Shown here one piece after another: positions 44,944-54,721 of a DNA stretch of 64,000 nucleotides. Origin of the DNA: an uncultured Anaerofilum sp. (lineage in GTDB: Bacteria > Bacillota > Clostridia > Oscillospirales > Ruminococcaceae). The stretch spans positions 62,001 to 126,000 of the forward strand of contig CALWZC010000007.1 of the NCBI GenBank assembly GCA_944385935.1, written 5' to 3'. The notes under the pieces are model-generated. The model did not search any database. It was not told the DNA's origin and saw only the letters and a program-made list of their open reading frames with translations. Each line of letters starts with the position of its first letter. Position 1 is the first letter of the stretch. The position numbers and the translations under genes were made by a program.

Positions 44944-45942
44944 CTATAAAATACTCCACTTTTGCGGTACAAAAAGTTGCTCGTATGTGCGAACAGCATA
45001 GACATCGGTCATACCTGCAACATAGTCGCAAACAGCTCTCTCTTTTCCTTCTTTTTCTAAAATTTGGCCATATTCCCATGGAAGTTCTTGGGGATGTTCC
45101 AGAAAATACTGATACAGTTCTTCTACTACCTTGCCAACCTTTTTTTCTTCTTTTTTGGCATAGGGATTTTCATATACATTCTTGTACATAAAACGGTGCA
45201 GTTCTAAATACTGTTCCATTATTCTATCCGAAAGACCAATACGCTCCGGCCCTTGCTCCACCATATCCAAAATAAGTGTGCTGATACGGGCAGACTTTGT
45301 ACTTCCTAGCACTTGCAATACTTTGGGTGGAAGCTGAGCCGGATGAAGTACCCCAGCCCGTACAGCGTCCTCTATATCATGATTCATATAAGCGATACGG
45401 TCGGCATACTGTACTACCCAACCTTCCTGTGTAGAAGGAGTATTCCCTCGCTTGTGGTTCAAAATTCCATCCAAAACCTCTGCGGTAAGATTCAAGCCCT
45501 TTCCGCTTTTCTCCAATTTTTGCACTACACGAATACTCTGCTGATAGTGGCGAAAACCACCATCAACCAAACCATTCAGGGCACGTTCTCCTGCATGGCC
45601 AAAAGGCGTATGACCCAAATCATGGCCCAAGGCAATGGCCTCGGTTAAATCTTCGTTCAACTGTAACCCACGGGCAATGGTTCGGGCAATTTGCGATACT
45701 TCCAATGTATGGGTTAGACGAGTGCGATAATGGTCACCCTCTGGGGAGAGAAATACCTGTGTTTTCTGTTTTAGGCGGCGAAAAGCCTTGCAATGTACAA
45801 TTCTATCTCTATCCCTCTGAAAACAAGTACGCAGAGGACACTCCTCTTCTGGCTGCTGCCTTCCTTTGCTTTGGCAGCTTTGGGCTGCATAAGGGCTTAG
45901 TGCTTGTTGCTCCAGTTGCTGTGTCCGTTCTCTAACAGTCAT
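44944..45942 (-). CDS. dgt: dGTPase-like HD-domain triphosphohydrolase
   Basis: A 332-residue HD-superfamily dNTP triphosphohydrolase. It shows RDRDRIVHCKAFRRLKQKTQVF near residue 43, the HD metal site HYRTRLTHTLEVSQIARTIARGL and GHDLGHTPFGHAGERALN, and a later MNHDIEDAVRAG. It is the deoxyguanosinetriphosphate triphosphohydrolase-like group common in Clostridia. The ATG used at 45942 has AAAGGAGGGGATGAA upstream. It is the first gene of dgt-dnaG-rpoD. Confidence 0.92.
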   Translation of the reverse strand: MTVRERTQQLEQQALSPYAAQSCQSKGRQQPEEECPLRTCFQRDRDRIVHCKAFRRLKQKTQVFLSPEGDHYRTRLTHTLEVSQIARTIARGLQLNEDLTEAIALGHDLGHTPFGHAGERALNGLVDGGFRHYQQSIRVVQKLEKSGKGLNLTAEVLDGILNHKRGNTPSTQEGWVVQYADRIAYMNHDIEDAVRAGVLHPAQLPPKVLQVLGSTKSARISTLILDMVEQGPERIGLSDRIMEQYLELHRFMYKNVYENPYAKKEEKKVGKVVEELYQYFLEHPQELPWEYGQILEKEGKERAVCDYVAGMTDVYAVRTYEQLFVPQKWSIL

Positions 45943-46048
45943 TTCATCCCCTCCTTTGTGCAACTATAACCAAAAATACGTTATATGTATTATATACGAC
46001 ACAAAAAAGGAAAAACCTTCTCAAAATATAAAAATTTATTTTTCTTTT

Positions 46049-46666
46049 TTAGAAGGGCAGGTAGAATGGTGCTGAAATCTGTGGTTGCACTCCTCTAGTT
46101 AGTTCTTGCAAGGCAATTGCTAAAGGTGCTTCTTCCCCTGCTGGCAAAATTCCTTTTAGGGCAACTTTGTCGGAGAATACAGGTTCCTCCAGTTGTGCCC
46201 CTGCTCCCTGAAACAAAAGCACTGCCCTTTCATAAAGCGAATAATCTACCGTTATCTCCACAGAAACACAACTGCGAACGGTGACAATTTTTGCCTGTTG
46301 CAAGGCTGCTGTTGCGCTGGCCGTGTAGGCACGTACCAAGCCGCCAGTTCCCAGCAACGTTCCCCCAAAATAGCGGGTTACAACTATAATGCAATCTGTG
46401 ATAGCACTATGTTGGATTGCCTCCAGCACAGGCAAACCTGCTGTTTTGGCAGGTTCTCCATCATCCGAGTAGCGAACACGGTTTCCCTCTCGCAACACAT
46501 AGGCATACACGTTGTGTCTTGCTGTACGATGTTGCGCCCGAATATTTGCTAAAAAATCCAGTGCAGCTTGTTCGTTATCTACAAAGGAGGCATTTGCAAT
46601 AAATCGGCTACGTTTTTCCTCAATTTCTGCGGTTGCGGTTCCTTGTATGGTGGTATAATCCTCCAT
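46049..46666 (-). CDS. yigZ: YigZ/IMPACT family protein
   Basis: A 205-residue YigZ family protein. The N-terminal UPF0029 domain has EIEEKRSRFIANA, HNVYAYVLR, RYSDDGEPAKTAGLPVL and VVTRYFGGTLLGTGGLVRAYTASATAAL, and a C-terminal DUF1949-like domain follows. The family is thought to touch ribosomes or translation control; its exact function is unsettled. GGGGGAGGG precedes the ATG. It stands alone between dgt and rpmE. Confidence 0.92.
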   Translation of the reverse strand: MEDYTTIQGTATAEIEEKRSRFIANASFVDNEQAALDFLANIRAQHRTARHNVYAYVLREGNRVRYSDDGEPAKTAGLPVLEAIQHSAITDCIIVVTRYFGGTLLGTGGLVRAYTASATAALQQAKIVTVRSCVSVEITVDYSLYERAVLLFQGAGAQLEEPVFSDKVALKGILPAGEEAPLAIALQELTRGVQPQISAPFYLPF

Positions 46667-46742
46667 TTTGTTCCCTCCCCCACTTTTTGTATATTATCTA
46701 AGCAAACAGAAAAACTGCTGCATAAACTCTATAGACACGGAA

Positions 46743-46776
46743 AAAGACCCGAAAGCCTATTTGCTCTCAGGTCTTT
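46743..46776 (-). terminator. Terminator of rpmE
   Basis: AAAGACCCGAAAGC (46743-46756) pairs with GCTCTCAGGTCTTT (46763-46776) with mismatches. The minus strand ends in TTTTT. Confidence 0.75.
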
Positions 46777-46816
46777 GTTTTGTGCATTTCCAATCTTCTG
46801 ACGGAAAAATTTCCAA

Positions 46817-47014
46817 TTACAGACCGAAACGCTTCTTGAAGCGGTCTACACGTCCGCCAGTGTCAACCAACTTCTGCTTACCGGTGTAGAAAGGATGGCA
46901 CTTAGAGCAAACTTCTACATGAATCTCCGGCTTGCTAGAACGAGTCTTGATTACCTCACCGCAAGCGCAGGTGATGGTGCTCTCCACATAGTTGGGATGA
47001 ATACCCTGTTTCAT
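46817..47014 (-). CDS. rpmE: 50S ribosomal protein L31 (zinc-binding form)
   Basis: A 65-residue L31 of the C+ zinc-binding type, with Cys residues in [10 protein letters not shown] and [24 protein letters not shown]. The ATG at 47014 is preceded by GAGGTGAACACA; a GTG three codons earlier is less likely because it falls inside that site. It is transcribed alone with a structured 5' leader. Confidence 0.97.
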   Translation of the reverse strand: MKQGIHPNYVESTITCACGEVIKTRSSKPEIHVEVCSKCHPFYTGKQKLVDTGGRVDRFKKRFGL

Positions 47015-47146
47015 TGTGTTCACCTCATTTCTGGTTTATGACTGTGGGGCCATGTGTTTTGGCATGCGCCCATCACAACCTTCAATATCAGCTACCAGCG
47101 CAGGCAATTCTGCCAACGGAGCAGCCTTGGGAACGATTGCTGATAT
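47015..47146 (-). promoter_or_regulatory. Structured rpmE leader (probable L31 autoregulatory element)
   Basis: Between the -10 and the L31 start lie about 130 bases. A basal stem is formed by ATATCAGC (minus strand, 47146-47139) and GCTGATAT (47092-47085), with an inner hairpin around 47103-47114. Position and architecture suit an L31 ribosomal-protein leader, where excess L31 represses its own mRNA. Identity is inferred, not scored against a covariance model. Confidence 0.6.
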
Positions 47147-47176
47147 ATTCTAGCATAAAGCAGACCATTTTGTCAA
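47147..47176 (-). promoter_or_regulatory. rpmE promoter
   Basis: On the minus strand, TTGACA (47176-47171), 18 bases, TAGAAT (47152-47147) with a TATGC extension before the -10. Confidence 0.8.
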
Positions 47177-47195
47177 TGGATTTTTGATAAAACAT

Positions 47196-47232
47196 AAAAG
47201 CAGCCCCCTTTTTCAAGGGAGCTGCTTTTTTT
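47196..47232. terminator. Terminator after the GH101-type pseudogene
   Basis: AAAAGCAGC pairs with GCTGCTTTT around a CCCC/GGGA-flanked loop, with T-rich ends on both strands. Confidence 0.75.
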
Positions 47233-47247
47233 ATTTAGCCACAAATA

Positions 47248-50200
47248 TTACTTTTGGTCATCTTTTCCTTTGGGGCCAAATTTTACATATGCCACAGAAC
47301 CACCTACAACCAGACAGATTGTCAGTGCAATGGCTGCTATTGTACCGGTGTTGCTATCACCAGTTTGGGGAGTAGTAACCACTGGTACGGGAGTGGGGGC
47401 AGGTTGTTGGGGATTGCTGGGGTTGGGTGTGGCAGTGGGCACAGGAGTGGGAGTAGGTACGGGAGTGGGAACAGTCTCACTCTTTTCTGCCCAGCTTACC
47501 ATTACAGGAGACATGCTATACAAAGTAAAGCGCAATCCTGTGTCTGTTGCTTGAGCAGAAATTGTTTCCATATCTCCTGCTTTGTGACCATTTCCATCTT
47601 GCTCAAACATATGAGTTACCACAAAGTTGTGGGTGTCTTTGTCAACACCAGTGCCAAAGTCGCTATAGGGCAACTCTACCAGAACACCATCTTTGGGGAA
47701 GTTCTCAGCAGTAACCTCTACACGGCTTCCATCGGGCAGAACTTGGAACAAGGTCAAATCAAAGAGCTTGGAAGTATTATTTGTCAAACTTTGGATGGTT
47801 TTCTTTGCTTGCTCCAGCATCTTATTAAAAATGTCTGTTACACTGGCAAATACATTTTTGAGGCTTTCGGGAACCTTATCCATCTCGCCCTTCTGCAACT
47901 CATAGCTAGATTGTCCCTGCTCTGCTTTTTCCAGTGCGTCCACGGCAGTTTTCAAGCCAGTGTAAGCATCTGCAATCTGCTGAGAAGTTGCATTTTCGTC
48001 TGCCAAAACAGATTTTGCAGTTTCCAATGCCTTTACCAAAGCACTCCAGCTTTCGGCTGTGTAATCCTTTTCGTTCAGTGCTTCTACCTGAGCAACCAAA
48101 TCTTCCAACATGGTTTTATCAGGCTCGCCAAATTCTACCTGAACATTTGTATCTTCCATTACACGAGGCAAAGAATGGTATTGCCATTAGGAACAGGAAT
48201 GGAAACGCCATTGACCACAACACTCTTTACTAAAGTGCTGGAATCATTGGGTTTCAGCACAATTTGTGCATCCTGACCCATGGTTACCTGCTCTTGCTTT
48301 ACCTCTACGGTTCCGTTTCCGGTAGCAGTTGCAGTGATTGCTTGTTTTGCACCTTGAGAGTTTTCGTCAATCTGTACAGCCAGATTATCCAAAATCAAAG
48401 TGCCATTGGTGCGGTTAATGCGAAGCTGTACCTTACCAGTATCGCCTGTGGTAAAGCTCAACTCTGCCTTGGGAGCGTTTGCGCCTTGACCCATACCGGT
48501 AGCTGGCAAAGCAACTTCCCCTAGCTTAGTTTCACCTTCCCATGCAGACAGGGTATATCCACCGCCATTGCTTACCATATAGTTTACACTTACAGTGCAC
48601 TTGGTATTTTCAGGGAAACGCAATGTGGAAGGAACAGTCTGTGCCATGTTCTGGCTCTTGCCTTCCATGTTCAAAATCTTCAAGGAGTAACGGCCATCAA
48701 TTACATCATCGGTAAAGTCGCTAGACTCAGACATATGGTTGGGGCCACTGATGAAGTTTTCAAACACGCCAATCTTGGTGTTGTACTCACCTGCATTGGC
48801 AACCAATGTCTTAAAGTCTTCCTCGCCGCCAGCCTGTGGGTTAATATCACCAAAACTGGGGTGTGCAGAGTCATGTCCTTGGCTTTGGTAACCCTTGAAC
48901 ACTACCATCTGGGGGAAGTCATCCAAACCAAGGCTCATTTTCTTCACTTGGTCTAAGGTGTTGAGGAAGGGATATTATACACCACTTGCCTCGTTTACCG
49001 CAATGGATGTAAAGGAATTGGTAATATCACGGTTGGTGTAATACTCTGTGGGAATATCATCACGCAAAGCGATAGCACCGTCTTGGTAGTCTACCTTATC
49101 ATCTTTGTTTCGGTCAAGGGTGATACTTACTTTTGCCCAGTTTCCATCCTTAATTACATCGTTGTCCAAGCCACGAACAATAAACTCATTGGGCCACAAT
49201 CCAGTAATGGTTTCATCGCCATTGTCCATAGTATGGAATACAATTTCACTGCGAGACTTATAAGAACCACTGTTTACAGTACCAGCAATTTTGCTAGTGT
49301 TCAGCACTGCCAAGGAGGTATACTGATGGCTTGCCTGTGCTTCACGGGTGGTCAAGTCATATTTTCCATCCTGATTGAAGTTGTTTTCTGCCAAGAAAGC
49401 ACCTTCATCTTTGCTTGAAACAGACACCAAACTTTGGTTGGGGAAGTTTACTGTGTGAATGTTTTCGCTGAGGTTGGTCAGTTGCAACTCTACAACATTT
49501 CCTGTCACAGTAAATTCCACATTCATGCTAAATAGCTCTTTCACGGGAGCATTGTTCTCCCCTGCCTTGCCGGTAGCATCTACTGTACCAGTGATGGTGT
49601 ACACAGCTTTGTTTCCTTCAACATTGGAGGTTACTTTTGCATCGGTTACACGAGTATTGTTGATTTCCAACTCACGGTAGCCAATCTGCTGGCCCTGCAT
49701 AGTTTCTCCGCCCAGCTCGTAGCGCAATACACGGGGGAAGTCCTTATCCAGTATCACCTTCATGGCGTTGTCGCCAGTGGATGCAATGCTAGTTTCTGTA
49801 ACAATATCATCCTCTGCCAAAGACTGAAGGTTGTTGGCAGTGCGATAGGACAAACTATACAGGCTTGCACCAGCGTTCTGATTATAGCGAACACCGGGCT
49901 TACCACTGCCACCGGGCAAACCGGGAACAGTCAATTGTGCAATCTCTGCACCATCTACCCATACAGTTACAGTGTCATCCACTACTCTTGCCTGAACGGT
50001 ATAGGGCTTTGCACGATATCGGGAGTGAGCAAAACTGCATTGAAGTAGCCATTGACTACATTGTCCAGTTTTAGTTTGCCCATACTGTCACCGCTGCCAT
50101 ATCCCCAAACACGAGCACCCAGCTGACCCTCTTTCTGGGTAATGCCTTCTACTCTCTGCTTTGCTTCGGTAACATTTCCGGTGGTTTTGTTGGTAAGTTT

Positions 50201-51360
50201 TACAGTTACAGAATCCCCTACATATTCAATACGAATATGATACGGAGTTCCCTTTTGCAGAGCTTCCAAGCCAGCAATTGCCTGTTCACCGCCACTGCCT
50301 TTTGTAATCTTCCATGTACCACCCACATCATACAACAAACCAGCAGTATCATCTACACTGTTGTAACGGAAGAACAGACCAACACGGCCTTCGCCCATAT
50401 TGGTGATATCTGCCTCAATAAAACCATTGGCAATGCGGGGAGAACGAGTATCAGCAAAAATAGTTTTGCCATCTCCTGCACCATCTGGGCCAGCAGCAAG
50501 GATTGCATATCCATTTTCACCCTCACCATCGGTAAAGGTCAAGCCATTTGTATTGGCATCATTGGTCTGTTGGCTCCAACCGCCTCGTTTCATCTCGTCG
50601 GTGAAGGTTACCATGTAGTTTCCATGCTCGTCCTGCTCTAGGTCAGGAATCTGGTTATAGCTCAAGGAGGAAACTTTCAACTTTGCGTAGTTTCCAGCAT
50701 AACCCCATGTGCGAATGCCCAACTGGCCGGCTTCTGGTAGGTCTGCCAAGAATGCTTTATTGTAAACAGTCTTATCATTCAAAGAAACCTGTAAATTTTC
50801 ACCACTAAAGGTAATTTTCATGGTAACACCCTTTTGGGGAGATACACCCTCTACAGGATAGGTTTCGGTAGTTTCTTTGCCATTTACTACTTTTTTACCT
50901 GCCATGTGCCAAGGTCTTGCACTACAGCAGCATAGTTGTTTTTGTCCTGGTAACGGAATACAATACCTGCTCGACCAGCAAAGTTATAGGTTAAGTTTGC
51001 AACAATCTCACCATTTTTTAAAGCAGGAGAAGTAGAGTCCACAGCAAGTGCATAAGCGGGATTATTGGACTCATTTCCATCGGCTGTTTCAAAAGACAGA
51101 GAACTTCCGTCGGTGGTTACATTCATAGAACCAATGGTAACATTCCATCCCTCGGTTTTAAACAAATCGGGGGTATAGCTTGCCAGTCCATCGCTGAGCA
51201 TAATTTCGTTGACAAAATTGTTTACTTCGCTGGAAGAGCTGTTTTCCTCGCTGGAAGAGCTACTTCCTTCGCTGGAAGAACTGCTCTCTTGGCTAGAAGA
51301 AGAGCTGCTTTGTACAGAGTCGCTTTGTGTAGTTTCTGTGCTGGATGCTTGTGCAGCCAA
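47248..51360 (-). pseudogene. GH101-type (endo-alpha-N-acetylgalactosaminidase) cell-wall protein, multiply broken
   Basis: Five reading frames, all on one strand, make the remains of one very large wall-anchored glycosidase. In order: a Ser-rich N-terminus from 51360 with no complete signal peptide; lectin-like beta-sandwich repeats; the GH101 N-terminal domain; the entrance to the catalytic barrel (FKGYQSQGHDSAHP); a galactose-binding-like domain; a FIVAR domain; a Pro/Thr spacer; and a sorting signal TPQTGD with membrane helix and basic tail. Damage: frameshifts near 50893, 49990 and 48165, a TAA at 48977-48975, and loss of the catalytic barrel at about 48764 (TKIGV joined to FENFISG). GH101 enzymes release core-1 O-glycans from mucins. 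Confidence 0.85.
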
Positions 51361-51460
51361 TACATTTGTGTTTATCTATTTTTTAGAGATTTTATATAAA
51401 AATACACCTTTAAATTTAGAGATAATTTTGAAATAAATTGTAACCTATTTTCATTTTATG

Positions 51461-51490
51461 TTGACCGTTATTTTATTGGTATGCTATTCT
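51461..51490 (+). promoter_or_regulatory. birA promoter
   Basis: TTGACC (51461-51466), 18 bases, TATTCT (51485-51490), 19 bases before the birA GTG. Confidence 0.6.
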
Positions 51491-51509
51491 CTATATCAGA
51501 GGTGATTTT

Positions 51510-52484
51510 GTGACTACAAAAGAGATTCTCCTAGACTTTTTGGAAAGAAATCAAGGCAAATATATATCTGGGCAAGAAATCGCTGAACAATTACAGCTAT
51601 CAAGGACTTCTGTATGGAAGGCTGTAAAAGCACTGCAGCAGCAAGGATATCCTATTCAAGCAGTTTCCAACAAGGGCTATTGCCTGTTGGAAGAATCTGA
51701 TATTTTTTCTGTACAAGGTGTGCAACGGTATCTTTCCCCATTATGTGCTAATTTTCCCATAGAATTGCTTCCTGTGGTTTCCTCCACCAACACGTTGTTA
51801 AAGGAAAAGGCCCATGATGGCGCTGTTCATGGCTCTGTTCTTATGGCAAGCCAACAAACTGGTGGTAAGGGCAGACTAGGCAGACGTTTTTTTTCTCCTA
51901 AAGATAGTGGTATTTACATTAGCCTATTGTTGCGGCCCACTGGATATTTTTTGCAGCACCCCTCTTTGCTCACCTGTGTGGCAGGGGTTGCCCTTTGTAA
52001 TGCCATCCACAAGGTGTGCCAAAAATCTGCACAAATCAAATGGGTTAATGATATTTTTCTGGAGGGCAAAAAGGTTTGTGGTGTTCTCACAGAAGCATCC
52101 TTTAGTTTAGAAAATGGTCAATTGGATTATGTGGTAGTGGGGGCAGGAATCAATGTCTATCCCCCAAAAGAGGGCTTTCCAGCGGAATTGCAGGAAGTTG
52201 CTGGTGCATTATTGGAACATCCAATAGGAAATTGTAAAAACCAACTAGCGGCTAGTTTTTTAAATTTCTTTATGGAATATTACAACAAGTATCAACCACA
52301 GCAAATTATGGAACAATATCGAAACCTTAGTTGCGTTATTGGCCGAGAAGTTCTTGTAGTATGCCCCCACACCTCCTACAAAGCGAAGGTATTGGATATA
52401 CTATCCAACGGCGAACTTTTGGTACAACAGGAAGATGGCTCCACACAAACTTTGTCCTCTGGAGAAATTAGCCTACGATTTTAG
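51510..52484 (+). CDS. birA: Biotin-[acetyl-CoA-carboxylase] ligase / biotin repressor
   Basis: A 324-residue bifunctional BirA. The N-terminal winged helix (YISGQEIAEQLQLSRTSVWKAVKALQQQGYPI, residues 18-48) gives repressor capacity. The ligase core has the biotinyl-AMP loop GGKGRLGRRFFSP and the active-site IKWVNDIFLEGKKVCGVLTE; an SH3-like C-terminal domain follows. It starts at GTG after AGAGGTGATTTT. Biotin attachment fits the Na+-pumping decarboxylase subunits found at 61-62 kb. Confidence 0.94.
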   Translation: MTTKEILLDFLERNQGKYISGQEIAEQLQLSRTSVWKAVKALQQQGYPIQAVSNKGYCLLEESDIFSVQGVQRYLSPLCANFPIELLPVVSSTNTLLKEKAHDGAVHGSVLMASQQTGGKGRLGRRFFSPKDSGIYISLLLRPTGYFLQHPSLLTCVAGVALCNAIHKVCQKSAQIKWVNDIFLEGKKVCGVLTEASFSLENGQLDYVVVGAGINVYPPKEGFPAELQEVAGALLEHPIGNCKNQLAASFLNFFMEYYNKYQPQQIMEQYRNLSCVIGREVLVVCPHTSYKAKVLDILSNGELLVQQEDGSTQTLSSGEISLRF

Positions 52485-52492
52485 AACTATAC

Positions 52493-52532
52493 AAAAAGCA
52501 GCTCTGCTCCAAAAGAACAGGGCTGCTTTTTT
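52493..52532. terminator. Bidirectional terminator between birA and yitT
   Basis: AAAAAGCAGCTCTG pairs with CAGGGCTGCTTTTTT (one G-U), with T-runs on both strands. Confidence 0.85.
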
Positions 52533-52541
52533 GCTGTAAAA

Positions 52542-53420
52542 TTATTCTTCATCAATCTGTTTAAAACCTTTTCCCAATACTTCTGTGGTTTCACTTACAA
52601 TTACAAAAGCATCCGGGTCAACTTCACTAATCAGTAATTTTAGTTGATGGAGTTGCTTTGCTTTCACACAGGTCATCAATACTCCTTTGGGCAAACGGGC
52701 ATACATACCAGTGGCATGAAGATTTGTCACACCACGGGGGCTATTTTTTAGTAAAACATCTGCTACAACTTCTGGCTTTTCTGTAATAATATAGCACAAT
52801 TTTGCTTTTGCAAAACCAGTAATCACCATATCACTTACTTGAGAGCTGACAAAAATTACAATCAGTGCATGCAATACATTTTCTGGATTATGTAGCAGTA
52901 TGGCACCTGCCAACACTACAGCACCATCCAGTAATGCAATGGTTTGGGGAATGCTCAATCCCGGCATAAGGGGACGGATTACCCTACCCAGCAGTTCTGT
53001 TCCGCCGCTAGACACTGCATACTTAATAAAAAATCCGATGGCAATGCCTTGGCAGATTCCTCCATACAAAGCCGCCAAAATAGGGTTTGCAGTCATGGCA
53101 GGCAGAAAAGAAAGTCCATCTGTACAAAAGCCCACCACAGCTGTTGTAAGAAAACAGCGCAAAATAAACCGCCAACCTTGGGTTTTTAATCCCAACAACA
53201 AGATAGGCACATTGATACAAATAGACAACATACCAGTGGCAAGGTTGGTTTTTGCATTGATAATCAGGGCAATTCCTGTGGCACCCCCTGCCACAATATG
53301 GCTGGGTTGCATGAAGAGGTTGATGGCAAGACCATAAAAAATCCCTCCCAGCACCATAAATAGGTAGCATTCTACTTGCGGATTGATTTTTTTGGTTTCC
53401 AAGCCCTGTTTATTGCTCAT
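52542..53420 (-). CDS. YitT family membrane protein (DUF161/DUF2179)
   Basis: A 292-residue protein with five or six membrane segments (FMVLGGIFYGLAINLFMQPSHIVAGGATGIALII near the start; GGICQGIAIGFFIKYAVSSGGTELLGRVI) and a C-terminal soluble DUF2179 domain at about 215-285 (RGVTNLHATGMYA, LMTCVKAKQLHQLKLLI). The function is unknown; some relatives are linked to stress or nucleotide signalling. AGAGGAG precedes the ATG, which overlaps the U32 stop by 4 bases. Confidence 0.9.
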   Translation of the reverse strand: MSNKQGLETKKINPQVECYLFMVLGGIFYGLAINLFMQPSHIVAGGATGIALIINAKTNLATGMLSICINVPILLLGLKTQGWRFILRCFLTTAVVGFCTDGLSFLPAMTANPILAALYGGICQGIAIGFFIKYAVSSGGTELLGRVIRPLMPGLSIPQTIALLDGAVVLAGAILLHNPENVLHALIVIFVSSQVSDMVITGFAKAKLCYIITEKPEVVADVLLKNSPRGVTNLHATGMYARLPKGVLMTCVKAKQLHQLKLLISEVDPDAFVIVSETTEVLGKGFKQIDEE

Positions 53421-54634
53421 GGCTGTTCTCTCCTCTTACGGAAAATGGTTTTTGGTGGCAACATTCTTAGACAAGGAATAGAAAATTTCATTTTCGGATG
53501 GGGGGTACTTTGGATAGGTTTGTTGTACTCATCCAAAATAAATAGCGGAGTAAATTCATACACCTGCCCACTGGGGGTAAGTGCCTCTAATGTTTCTCCC
53601 AGTTCAAATTTTCCACGCTGGGTACAGTGGGCCATTTCTCCATCACAGCTTTCACAAACAGCAACTAGCTCCCACTCTCGAATATATCCCCCTGCTTTTG
53701 TGTTTTGGATGGCATGGTCTGCACCAAAGTAGAAGCCGGGAGAATATCTGCGGTGGCTGGTTCGGGTCAGTTCCTCTAAAACATCTTCTGGGCATTGATA
53801 CTGGTCACCCATACGCATAGCAGCATCCAAAGCTCTGCGATAGGCACTGGTAATACTAGCCACATAATAAAATGTTTTTGCTCGGCCTTCAATTTTCAGA
53901 CTGTCTACTCCCGCTGTCAACACCAAATCTAAAAAAGGTGCTGCGCACAAATCGTCTGCATTTAAAATGTAGGTTCCGGTTTCTCCCTCTCCAATTTCAT
54001 AATACTGCCCGGGGCGGCTTTCCTCCACTAGATGATACTTCCAACGGCAAGGCTGGGTACAGGCTCCCCGATTGGCACTTCTTCCATTTAGGGCATGGCT
54101 TAACATACAGCGTCCAGAAACGCTCATACACATGGCACCATGAACAAAGGCTTCTAGTTCCAACTCTGGTGGGGTATTATCCCGAATGATTGCAATGTCT
54201 TGCAAGGTCAATTCTCTTGCAAGCACTACGCGCTTTGCCCCCATTTCATAGGCAGCAGTGGCGGCGGCATAGTTGGTAATTCCCACCTGTGTGGAAAGGT
54301 GAATTTCTGTGTCGGGGGCATACTTTTTCACCATGGAAAGCACTCCCAAATCTGCCACAATAAAGGCATCTACTCCAGCTTGCTGAGCCTGACGGATGGC
54401 ATCTGGCAAGCGGGAAATCTCCTCGTTGGTGGGTGTGGTATTCATAGTCAAATAGAGCTTTTTTCCCTTTGCATGGGCAAGGTCTGCTCCCTGTTTCAGT
54501 TGTTCTGGTGTAAAATTTTTAGAAGCGGTGCGCATTCCAAATTCTGTCATTCCTACATAAACGGCATCAGCACCATATTCCAGCGCATATTCCAATCGTT
54601 CCAAATCTCCGGCAGGAGAAAGCAATTCTGGCAT
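53417..54634 (-). CDS. U32 family peptidase-like protein (TrhP/RlhA-type)
   Basis: A 405-residue U32 family protein. It shows MPELLSPAGDLERLEYALEYGADAVYVG at the start, the signature EAFVHGAMCMSVSGRCMLSH with later RGACTQPCRWKY Cys residues, and a C-terminal beta-barrel. Relatives called TrhP and RlhA hydroxylate RNA rather than cut protein, so an RNA-modification role is likely. Two ATG codons lie three codons apart; the second at 54634 is used because AAAGGA is suitably spaced only for it. It is coupled to yitT. Confidence 0.88.
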   Translation of the reverse strand: MPELLSPAGDLERLEYALEYGADAVYVGMTEFGMRTASKNFTPEQLKQGADLAHAKGKKLYLTMNTTPTNEEISRLPDAIRQAQQAGVDAFIVADLGVLSMVKKYAPDTEIHLSTQVGITNYAAATAAYEMGAKRVVLARELTLQDIAIIRDNTPPELELEAFVHGAMCMSVSGRCMLSHALNGRSANRGACTQPCRWKYHLVEESRPGQYYEIGEGETGTYILNADDLCAAPFLDLVLTAGVDSLKIEGRAKTFYYVASITSAYRRALDAAMRMGDQYQCPEDVLEELTRTSHRRYSPGFYFGADHAIQNTKAGGYIREWELVAVCESCDGEMAHCTQRGKFELGETLEALTPSGQVYEFTPLFILDEYNKPIQSTPHPKMKFSIPCLRMLPPKTIFRKRREQP

Positions 54635-54667
54635 TGTTGTCATCCTTTCTATTTATAAGCAATGGCG

Positions 54668-54716
54668 AAAAAACACCGCCGGGCAATGGCTTGTTGTGCC
54701 GATACCCAGCGGCGGC
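54668..54716 (-). terminator. Terminator after mltG
   Basis: On the minus strand, CCGCCGCTGGG pairs with CCCGGCGG, followed by TGTTTTTT. This suggests that the U32-yitT pair can be read separately from the genes upstream. Confidence 0.7.
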
Positions 54717-54721
54717 TTAGG

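Noticed and set aside
47390..47475. GGGAGTGGG-type repeats
   Set aside because: They are the coding sequence of a Pro-Thr-Val cell-wall spacer (VPTPVPTPTPVPT).
47254..48276. A 340-residue open frame opposite the GH101 pseudogene
   Set aside because: It is Cys/Ser-rich antisense reading of the Pro/Thr spacer and FIVAR domain, with no start signal.
51220..51300. Short direct repeats GCTGGAAGAGCT-like, suggestive of a CRISPR or tandem repeat
   Set aside because: They encode the Ser-Ser-Glu repeats of the GH101-type protein's N-terminal linker; there are no unique spacers.
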